NCBI GenBank assembly: GCA_021730635.1
Contig: JAJNNC010000002.1
Coordinates: 744,001-808,000, forward strand
Reading direction: 5' to 3'
Origin: Catalimonadaceae bacterium JC749
GTDB taxonomy: Bacteria; Bacteroidota; Bacteroidia; Cytophagales; Cyclobacteriaceae
DNA: 64,000 nucleotides
The position numbers and the translations under genes were made by a program. Below the pieces are notes generated by a model. That model worked only from the letters and a program-made list of their open reading frames with translations. It did not search any database and had not been told where the DNA came from. Positions 27,527 to 35,533 of this stretch are shown here, one piece after another; the first letter of the stretch is position 1; every line of letters starts with the position of its first letter.

Positions 27527-27760
27527 TCATTGTTGGAAATAAAATGGCAAACAAAACAGATAGACCATCATATAGTTAAGCTGCTTTAGCAGGTAACACC
27601 CCGCTGGTTGTATTGACTGAATAATCCCATACTCCTCCACCCATTGGCCATACAACTTATGCAAATCCTCCTGCACTTCTTCCATGTGGTGCACCCAAAA
27701 CCACTGGCAGAGGCAGTTGAGCCCTTGGGGTGGAGAATGAAATGGTTTTTTATTACTCAT
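27527..27760 (-). pseudogene. Detached permease prefix domain
   Basis: 77 residues from ATG 27760. The start PPQGLNCLCQWFWVHHMEEV, QEDLHKLYGQWVEEYG is a recognisable prefix. The usual KARWLYxxxxxxFLRP close is replaced by unrelated residues and a stop. The normally invariant EGDL/QGDL reads QEDL and the second half is lost. It overlaps the upstream permease stop by 8 nt (ATGAGTAA), like the intact neighbours, so it may still be translated. Either a relic, or a small stand-alone prefix protein serving permease 25106. Confidence 0.7.
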
Positions 27761-30368
27761 TGCGTAATGAATTTACCGGATTAGAAAGTGCTGCTTTGAC
27801 AGATTGAAAGCTAATGGTAAACAGCGCAATCAATAAGGCTAGCAAGCCTACCACGATAAAAATCCATCCACTTATTTCAATGCGGTAGGCAAAGTTTTGT
27901 AACCATTGATCAACGGCAAAATACCCCAAAGGAATGGCGATAAAAAAGGCAATAACGACCAGTTTGACAAAATCTTTGGATAGGAGTGTAACGATGCTGG
28001 AAACAGAAGCTCCCAACACTTTACGAATGCCGATTTCTTTGGTGCGTTGCTCAATGCCAAGGGTCGTTAAACCAAACAAGCCCATGCAGGAAATAAAGAC
28101 AGACAAGATGGCAGCGAATTGTATGATTTGTTTCCACTTAGCTTCCGTTTCATATTGCCGGGCGTTGATAGTAGCCATAAACTGGTACTCATACGGATAG
28201 AAAGGCACCAGTTGCCGATAGGTTTCTTCCAGCAGTTCCAGGGTTTGAGGAATATCATCGGGACGAATCTTTACCCAGATCTGCCCGTATTTTACATCAG
28301 GATACTGGAAAAATAACTGAGGGCCTATTTTCTCTTTCAGTGACCTGAAATGATAATCTTTCACCACACCGATAACGACCTTCTTTTGCTGTTTCGTGAA
28401 AAAGTCTACGGTTTGACCAATGGGCTCTTTCCAGCCGGCTTCTTTCACAAAAGCCTCATTGACAATCACAGCCTCAATGGTATCAGAAGGAAAGTCCTGT
28501 GAAAAGTTGCGGCCTTCTATCAGAGGAATCTGAAGGGTAGGAAAATAATTTTCATCAATTCTGATATAGTCTGTACCCATTTCCTTACCGTTGGCTTTGA
28601 CATTGGTGCCATACCTGCCTCCACTTTTACCGGCTATGCGCACAATAGAAGATTGATCAGCCAGTTGGTTTTTAAATAATTCCAACACTTTACCGTTATC
28701 CTCCCACCAGGGCAGATTAATACTCACCAGATTATCATCTTCAAAACCCAAATCCTTACGGATTAAAAAATGAAACTGCGAATAAATGGCAATAGTGCCA
28801 ATAATCAGAAAAGTAGCTAAGGCAAACTGGACCACTACCAGACTTTTGGCAAAATAATTTTTTGAGGTGAGCTTCTGCTTCCCATACAGCACTTTCACCG
28901 GCTGGAAACCCGACAAGACCAGGGCAGGATAAAAACCAGCCGCCAGAGTGGTTATCAACAAAAGCGTGACAGAGCCTGCCATTACATCAGTATCCAAAAG
29001 ATAGGAAAGGCTCAGTTTTTTATGGGCCAGTTGGTTGAAGAAGGGGAGCACCCATTGTGCCAGCAAAATAGCAAGGGTAAATGCCAGTAGACAGATGACA
29101 AAAGATTCTCCTAAAAACTGGATGATAAGCTGTTTGCGCATGCCTCCTGCCACTTTTCTGATCCCGATTTCCTTACTCCTTTTCAGCGACTGAGCTACGG
29201 TGAGGTTGACAAAATTGATACAGGCAATAAAGAGGATAAAAACCGCAATTGCGCTAAGCACATAGGCATAAATGGGGTTACTCCCGTCGACCAGCCCATT
29301 ACCCAGATACCATGCTGTGTTTAAATGTAAATCTGCTAATGGCTGTAAACCGAAGGTAACTTGGTTGTTAAAGCCCCAGTTTTTGGCAGCTTCCGCAATT
29401 TGCTCCCGGGCATTTTTCTTAAATACTTTGGCCATTTTGGATTCCACCGCTTTCACGTCCGCTTCGGGATGTAGTACGACAAAAGTATTTAGAAAAAAAT
29501 TAAGCCACTGCTCGTCAGGATGCTTCCCGGCATAATGAGCAAAAGGTAATAGTATGCTAAACTTGATGGTAGAATTTTGGGGAGCTTTTTCTGCGACTCC
29601 CGTAACCACAAAATTCTCAAACTCACCCTCTACTCCTAATGCCAGATTTTTTCCCAGCACATCGGTGGTGCCAAAGTACTTTAAGGCTAACTCTTCTGTG
29701 AGTACGACGGAATGTATGTCACGCAATGCAGTTTCAGGATTGCCCTGCAATAGAGGAAAAGAAAAAACAGAGAAAAAATTGCTGTCGGCATACAAAGCGG
29801 ATTCATTGAAAACTTCTCCTTCTTTCCGGATAATAAAAGTGAATTCTTTCAACCTCACAAACTTCTCTATTTCAGGAATTTCGTTTTTAAATGCTTCTCC
29901 CTGAACCATACCCGTACTTCCCGATTTCCAAGGATCGCTACTCCCTTCTGGGTCTGTAATAAGGGCAGTAAGCCGGTAAATCTGGTGTTGCTTCTTATGG
30001 AAGCGGTCAAAAGTGATCTCATCTTTGGCATACAAAAATATCAGCATACAACAGGCTAAACCAATGCTGAGCCCAGCTATATTGATGAATGAAAAAATTT
30101 TGTGCCGCCACAGATTCCGGTAAGCAATGATGAAATAATTTTTAAACATAGCGGTAGGGTTGTTGACAGATAATCTCTTGATACTATAAGGTCTTAAAAA
30201 CTTAAGCGAATGAACTATATAAAGCCACTTTGCTTTTCTCAGGCCATGTTGCTCCACCCATTGGCCATAGAGTTCATGCAAATCCCCCTGCACTTCCTCC
30301 AGCAGGTGGGGATCGCAAAACCATTCGAGCAGGCGATCGGCCCAGAGTGGGGGATGAGATTTATTCAT
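27753..30368 (-). CDS. Prefix-domain FtsX/MacB-type permease
   Basis: 871 residues from ATG 30368 (MNKSHPPLWADRLLEWFCDP). Prefix closes with KAKWLYIVHSLKFLRPYSIK; the body starts MFKNYFIIAYRNLWRHKIFS. Motifs SKEIGIRKVAGGMRKQ and TKEIGIRKVLGASVSS; tail NPVNSLRNE. Closely related to permease 4300-6915, sharing the KDEITFDRFHKKQHQIYRLT-type and KLSLSYLLDTDVMAG-type segments, so these two are probably recent paralogues now 20 kb apart. Fourth permease of the unit; joined to both neighbours by 8-nt stop/start overlaps. Confidence 0.95.
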   Translation of the reverse strand: MNKSHPPLWADRLLEWFCDPHLLEEVQGDLHELYGQWVEQHGLRKAKWLYIVHSLKFLRPYSIKRLSVNNPTAMFKNYFIIAYRNLWRHKIFSFINIAGLSIGLACCMLIFLYAKDEITFDRFHKKQHQIYRLTALITDPEGSSDPWKSGSTGMVQGEAFKNEIPEIEKFVRLKEFTFIIRKEGEVFNESALYADSNFFSVFSFPLLQGNPETALRDIHSVVLTEELALKYFGTTDVLGKNLALGVEGEFENFVVTGVAEKAPQNSTIKFSILLPFAHYAGKHPDEQWLNFFLNTFVVLHPEADVKAVESKMAKVFKKNAREQIAEAAKNWGFNNQVTFGLQPLADLHLNTAWYLGNGLVDGSNPIYAYVLSAIAVFILFIACINFVNLTVAQSLKRSKEIGIRKVAGGMRKQLIIQFLGESFVICLLAFTLAILLAQWVLPFFNQLAHKKLSLSYLLDTDVMAGSVTLLLITTLAAGFYPALVLSGFQPVKVLYGKQKLTSKNYFAKSLVVVQFALATFLIIGTIAIYSQFHFLIRKDLGFEDDNLVSINLPWWEDNGKVLELFKNQLADQSSIVRIAGKSGGRYGTNVKANGKEMGTDYIRIDENYFPTLQIPLIEGRNFSQDFPSDTIEAVIVNEAFVKEAGWKEPIGQTVDFFTKQQKKVVIGVVKDYHFRSLKEKIGPQLFFQYPDVKYGQIWVKIRPDDIPQTLELLEETYRQLVPFYPYEYQFMATINARQYETEAKWKQIIQFAAILSVFISCMGLFGLTTLGIEQRTKEIGIRKVLGASVSSIVTLLSKDFVKLVVIAFFIAIPLGYFAVDQWLQNFAYRIEISGWIFIVVGLLALLIALFTISFQSVKAALSNPVNSLRNE

Positions 30369-32955
30369 TTCTTAAAGTTTTGACAGGATTCATGAGTGCT
30401 GCTTTGATCGATTGGAAACTCACTGTCAGCAAAGCGATCAGCACCGCAAATAGACCAGCCAAAGCAAACATCCACCATTGCAGCTCGATCCGGTAAGCAA
30501 AACTTTGTAGCCACCGATGCATAATGGACCAGGCAATGGGTGTAGCCAAGAACAGGGCGATCAGTACCAGCCTGATAAAATCTTTGGAAAGCAAGGCCAC
30601 TACACTGACCACAGAAGCCCCTAGCACCTTCCTCACACCGATCTCTTTGGTGCGTTGCATGGCCGTGAATGCTGTTAAACCCAAAAGCCCTAAACAAGAA
30701 ATGAACAGGGTGAGTCCGGCAAATAAACCGGATAGTTGACCCAGCATTTGTTCTGTGACAAACTTCTGCTCATACCGGGCATCCACAAAACTGTATTGGA
30801 AGGGGTAGGTAGGATTAAGATTTTTAAATACACGCTCGATCTGTGCCAGGTTGTCAGAAATGCTCCGGCTATTATCCAAACGAAGGGCAATAACACTTGC
30901 CCGTTGAGGCATAAAACCAATGATCATGGGCTGGACAGTCTGGTAAGGCGAACCTTTTATGAAATCTTTGAACACACCTATCACTGTACGGTTTTCGTGC
31001 TGCCACTTTACCTGCGTACCTATGGGATTTGTCAAGCTCATGGCTGCCACGGCTGCTTCATTTAATAGTATGGCAGAAGAATCCGAAGCATAATCCTCCG
31101 AAAAGTCTCTGCCTTCCACGATTTCCACTCCGTACGTTTCTGTAAAATGATAGGCTGTTGCCAACTGCACGAACGAAATGTTGCCATCAGGCTGCTTTCC
31201 AGGCCATTCTACCTCCCAGGTGCTGGTCCAACCACCTACCATGGGATTGGAAAGAACACACATACTTTGTATGGCTCCTGTATTCAATAATTCTTCTCGC
31301 AATAATTCAGATTTACCGTACAAGTTTCCCTCTATGGGTACCTCTAGCAGATTGGCTATATTATACCCTATGGGTCTATCTTTGATGAATTGAATCTGCT
31401 GATAAATAATCAGCGTACCCAGGGTGAATACAATAGCGGCTGCAAACTGAAAGACCACCAGCACCTGCCGGGGTCGCAGTGTCGATTTACTGAAGCGAAG
31501 ATTGCTTTTAAAAATGCGAAGCGGGTTTAGTCCGGACAGATAAAAAGCCGGGTAACTTCCCGCCAATAGTCCGGTAAAAAGTATCAGAATGAACCCGACA
31601 CTCCAATAAAGAGGGTTTCCATATTCTAGGGTCAGGTGCTTGTCAAAGAGGAGGTTAAAATAGGGTAATGTGAAGTGTATCAGCAATACCGCCACTGTCA
31701 AGCTGAGGGCAGAAAGTATCAGGGATTCACCAATAAACTGACCGATGAGTGCGGTACGGGCAGCTCCGGCTATTTTGCGTATACCTACCTCCCGGGCGCG
31801 TTTTTCTGAGCGGGCTGTGGAAAGGTTAATGAAATTGATACAGGCAATCAATAAAATACCTGCAGCCATGATCAGGAACAAACGTACATATTCTACTCGA
31901 CCGCCCACCGGTATGCCATTTCTAAATTCGCTGTAAAGATGCCAGTCTGTAAAAGGTTGCACCATTAATGTTATATCCTTCTGCTCGGAGTGCTGCTGGA
32001 CTAAAGGACGTATTTTTTTATTTACCTCAGTTACAGATGCCTTGTCAGACAATTCTACAAAGGTGCGGAATGAGAAATTTCTCCAGTTTGGTTCTCCAGC
32101 ACCATGCTGAAGATTCACAGCATATTGCCATGGTAATAAAAAATCAAACTGAAGGGTAGAATGATAAGGAGGATCTGCCACAATGCCGGTTATATTCATG
32201 TCGGTCTGCTCATCCATCCGGACCATTTTGCCAAGGGGATCTTCCTCCCCAAACAAGGCTTTAGCCACCGATCGGGTAAGCACAATGGCATTAGGGTCAT
32301 CCAGGGCGGTTTCCGGGTTGCCTGCCAACAGGTTGAAAGAAAACATCTGGAGGATAGATGGATCGGCAAAGTTGCCGTTCTTTTTGATAGATTGATTACC
32401 ATACGCCAATAGGTGTTCTCCGCCCCAATCCCATCTGCCCGCATTCACCACTTCCGGTACGGAAGAAAGAATTGCTTCTGCCAGCGCATTAGGGGTGGTT
32501 TCATTCGTGCTGATCTCCCCGTTGGGTTTTATCTGGTTCATCCATACCAGGTATAACTGGTCCTTTTTAGTATGAAACCGGTCGTAACTCAGTTCATCGT
32601 CCACAAACAATAGTAAGATAATGCAACTGGCCAGACCGATCGCCAATCCTCCTACATTGATCAAGGAAAATACTTGGTCTCTTTGCAGATTTCTGAAAGC
32701 AATTTTAAGATAGTTTTGGAGCATGGCTGTTAAATTCATTGAATACCTATTTTTATTTCTTTTAAAAGCATAAGGTCTAAAAAACTTCATAGCATGCCAG
32801 ACATAAAGCCATCGGGCTTTCCTCACTCCATACTGTTGCACCCACTTTCCATATAGCTCATGCAAATCTCCCTGCACTTCTTCCAACAGGTGAGCAGCAC
32901 AGAAGCTTTCCAGCAGACGATCCACCCAGGCAGGGGGATAATGCGGTTTATTCAT
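30361..32955 (-). CDS. Prefix-domain FtsX/MacB-type permease
   Basis: 864 residues from ATG 32955 (MNKPHYPPAWVDRLLESFCA). Prefix closes KARWLYVWHAMKFFRPYAFK; the body starts MLQNYLKIAFRNLQRDQVFS. Motifs AREVGIRKIAGAARTA and TKEIGVRKVLGASVVS; tail NPVKTLRNE. The body resembles permeases 22401 and 14478 in the stretch EFRNGIPVGGRVEYVRLF rather than its direct downstream neighbour. Third permease of the unit, translationally coupled on both sides through ATGAATAA overlaps. Confidence 0.95.
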   Translation of the reverse strand: MNKPHYPPAWVDRLLESFCAAHLLEEVQGDLHELYGKWVQQYGVRKARWLYVWHAMKFFRPYAFKRNKNRYSMNLTAMLQNYLKIAFRNLQRDQVFSLINVGGLAIGLASCIILLLFVDDELSYDRFHTKKDQLYLVWMNQIKPNGEISTNETTPNALAEAILSSVPEVVNAGRWDWGGEHLLAYGNQSIKKNGNFADPSILQMFSFNLLAGNPETALDDPNAIVLTRSVAKALFGEEDPLGKMVRMDEQTDMNITGIVADPPYHSTLQFDFLLPWQYAVNLQHGAGEPNWRNFSFRTFVELSDKASVTEVNKKIRPLVQQHSEQKDITLMVQPFTDWHLYSEFRNGIPVGGRVEYVRLFLIMAAGILLIACINFINLSTARSEKRAREVGIRKIAGAARTALIGQFIGESLILSALSLTVAVLLIHFTLPYFNLLFDKHLTLEYGNPLYWSVGFILILFTGLLAGSYPAFYLSGLNPLRIFKSNLRFSKSTLRPRQVLVVFQFAAAIVFTLGTLIIYQQIQFIKDRPIGYNIANLLEVPIEGNLYGKSELLREELLNTGAIQSMCVLSNPMVGGWTSTWEVEWPGKQPDGNISFVQLATAYHFTETYGVEIVEGRDFSEDYASDSSAILLNEAAVAAMSLTNPIGTQVKWQHENRTVIGVFKDFIKGSPYQTVQPMIIGFMPQRASVIALRLDNSRSISDNLAQIERVFKNLNPTYPFQYSFVDARYEQKFVTEQMLGQLSGLFAGLTLFISCLGLLGLTAFTAMQRTKEIGVRKVLGASVVSVVALLSKDFIRLVLIALFLATPIAWSIMHRWLQSFAYRIELQWWMFALAGLFAVLIALLTVSFQSIKAALMNPVKTLRNE

Positions 32956-35533
32956 TTCTTAGAGAATCAACTGGATTAGCAAGTGCGGCTTTCATTGACT
33001 GCCAGCTCACTGTGGCTAGTGCAATCATAATAGCCGCTATACCTACTAGTAGAAACACAACCGGACGAACATCGATGCGATAGGCGAAATTTTCCAGCCA
33101 TAGGTTCATCGCATACCAGGTAATGGGAATTGCGATCACGAAACCAATAAGTACCAGTTTCAGGAAATCCTTGCTAAGCAGGACCACGATGCCAGCCACA
33201 CTTGCGCCCAGCACCTTCCGGACACCCACTTCCTTGGTGCGCTGCTCGACCATGAAAGAGGTCAGTCCGAACAAGCCCAGGCAGGAAATGAAAAGGGCGA
33301 TGCCGGCAAAGACGTTGGCAAGCGTTCCCATGACAGCTTCACTTCGATAGGTCTGCTCGAACTCCTGATCGACGAAAGTATACTCGAAAGGATAGCCTGG
33401 ATTGAACCGTTTGTAAACCGTCTCCAGGCTCGCAAGAGCTTCCTGTGCTCGACCCGGCTCCGTGCGGACAAAAAGGAGGCCCGCTGCTTCGGGGTCGAGG
33501 CGAATGATAGTAGGCTCGATGGGCGAGTAGAGAGAATTCATGATGAAATCCTTAACGACACCGACGATCTGCCCTCTCTCACCGTATACCTCGAGTGGTT
33601 TGCTGAGTACGTCTTCCCCCAAGATCCGGGCCGCTTCCTGGTTGACAAGGTAGTTTCCGGAATCCGTCCCGAAGGCCCTCGAGAAGTCGCGCCCGGCTGC
33701 CAGTTCCATCTGCATGGTCTCCACAAAATCATAGCTCACATTAATGATATGAAAGAGCTGAGAATTGTTGGGAGCTTTCCCTTCCCAGTCCACGCTGGTC
33801 GTGTTGCTGGCGTAGGTGAGGGGGTTGTTGCCGGAGGCCGTTACCCTCGCAATGCCAGGGTGCTTCAGCAGTTCCTGTCGCACGGTTTCATACTGGCTGG
33901 CCAACGCACCTTCCCGGGCTAAGAACAAAAGGTTTTCTCGTTCCAGGCCCAGGTTTGTCGTGCGGATATAATCGATCTGCTGGTACATCGCCACGGTCGA
34001 AATGATTAACAACACTGAGAGCGCAAACTGGAACACGACGAGCCCCTTGCGCAGGTTGACAGCACCCGACCGTTGCCGGGAGGTACTACGCGGGACGGCG
34101 ACCGGGTTGAATGACGACAGATATAACGCCGGATAGCTGCCCGACACCACTCCCACGATCAGCGAGATGCCGAGGATGCCCAGCAGGAAAGAGCTGTTCA
34201 GGTCGGCTACTGTGAGGTGTTTGCCCGTCAGGTCGTTGAAGGCGGGCAGAAGAGCGAATACAACTCCCACTGCGACAAGGAAAGCGATCAGGGCCATCGC
34301 CATGGACTCCGTCATGAACTGGCTAATGAGCGATTGCTGGTGAGCCCCGATGACTTTGCGCACGCCGATTTCACGGGCGCGTTGCGAGGAACGGGCGGTC
34401 GCGAGGTTCATGAAGTTGATGCAGGCAATCAGGAGCAGAAACACCGCCACAGCCGAGAAAATACGCACGTATTGAATTCGCCCGCCTACCAGCTGTCCGT
34501 CCCGGTAGACCGAATGCAGGTAAACATCCTCGAACGGTTGAAGGAAGATCTGGTGGTCGGTTGCCCCAGTATGCTTGTTGAAGAGGTCTGCGACCTTTTC
34601 ATTGAAGGCTTCAAGCGAGGCACCTTTCTGTAGCTTCGCATAAGTTGTAAAGACCATGTAGTACCAGTTTTCGGTCTGTTCGTTACGTTCGATATATTCC
34701 TGGGTCGGCAGGAGCACATCGAACTGGATGGTCGAGTTCTTCGGAACATCCCGGACGATACCCGTGATGACAAATTCTCTGCGATGATCGATGGTGAGGC
34801 TTTGACCGAGTACGTCGCCCCGTGTCTGCCAGTCTTCTCCGAAGAGCTTACGGGCCGTGCGGGCCGTGATCACAGCGGAGCCTATTCCTTTCAGGGCCGT
34901 CTCAGGGTTGCCCTGCAGAAAAGGGAATGAGAACACACGAAAGAAATTCGGGTCCACGTACCCACCGGTTTCCCGGTAGCTCCTGTCGCCGGTCGTCAGG
35001 ACGAACTGCTGAGAAAACCGAGTGGGAACGGCCTCCAGGACTTCAGGGTACTCCACCTCCATGATTTCTGCAATATGCTTGGGCAGGGAATTGTATGTGT
35101 TGATCTGTCCCTCGGTGGTCATGTGGCGCCACACCTGGTGAATCTGATCGCCATTATCGTGAAAACGGTCGTAGCTGGTTTCATTCGTGACCCAGAGCAG
35201 GATAAAGAAGCAACATACCAGCCCGATGGAGAGCCCGGCGACGTTGATAAAGGCATAGCTTTTCTGCCGGAGCACGTTACGAAAAGCAATTTTGACATAG
35301 TTATTAAACATATCGGTAGGGTTGTTAACAGCGATTCTTTTAAAAGCATAAGGTCTTAAAAACTTAATGGCATGAACCACATAAAGCCACCTTGCTTTTC
35401 TCACTCCATGTTGTTGCACCCACTGGCCATACAACTCCTGCAAATCTCCCTGCACCTCTTCCAGCAAGTGAGGCGCACAGAAGCTTTCCAGCAGACGATC
35501 GGCCCAGGGTGGGGGATGTTGCGGTTTATTCAT
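32948..35533 (-). CDS. Prefix-domain FtsX/MacB-type permease with GC-rich body
   Basis: 861 residues from ATG 35533 (MNKPQHPPPWADRLLESFCA). Prefix typical; body starts MFNNYVKIAFRNVLRQKSYA; motifs AREIGVRKVIGAHQQS and TKEVGVRKVLGASVAG; tail NPVDSLRNE. The body (~33060-35310) is clearly richer in GC (hand counts 34-35 of 60 bases in three 60-nt rows) than the neighbours (19-31 of 60), while the prefix-coding 5' end and the last ~100 bp look like the rest of the array. That suggests a foreign permease body recombined into a resident frame. Second permease of the unit. Confidence 0.95.
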   Translation of the reverse strand: MNKPQHPPPWADRLLESFCAPHLLEEVQGDLQELYGQWVQQHGVRKARWLYVVHAIKFLRPYAFKRIAVNNPTDMFNNYVKIAFRNVLRQKSYAFINVAGLSIGLVCCFFILLWVTNETSYDRFHDNGDQIHQVWRHMTTEGQINTYNSLPKHIAEIMEVEYPEVLEAVPTRFSQQFVLTTGDRSYRETGGYVDPNFFRVFSFPFLQGNPETALKGIGSAVITARTARKLFGEDWQTRGDVLGQSLTIDHRREFVITGIVRDVPKNSTIQFDVLLPTQEYIERNEQTENWYYMVFTTYAKLQKGASLEAFNEKVADLFNKHTGATDHQIFLQPFEDVYLHSVYRDGQLVGGRIQYVRIFSAVAVFLLLIACINFMNLATARSSQRAREIGVRKVIGAHQQSLISQFMTESMAMALIAFLVAVGVVFALLPAFNDLTGKHLTVADLNSSFLLGILGISLIVGVVSGSYPALYLSSFNPVAVPRSTSRQRSGAVNLRKGLVVFQFALSVLLIISTVAMYQQIDYIRTTNLGLERENLLFLAREGALASQYETVRQELLKHPGIARVTASGNNPLTYASNTTSVDWEGKAPNNSQLFHIINVSYDFVETMQMELAAGRDFSRAFGTDSGNYLVNQEAARILGEDVLSKPLEVYGERGQIVGVVKDFIMNSLYSPIEPTIIRLDPEAAGLLFVRTEPGRAQEALASLETVYKRFNPGYPFEYTFVDQEFEQTYRSEAVMGTLANVFAGIALFISCLGLFGLTSFMVEQRTKEVGVRKVLGASVAGIVVLLSKDFLKLVLIGFVIAIPITWYAMNLWLENFAYRIDVRPVVFLLVGIAAIMIALATVSWQSMKAALANPVDSLRNE

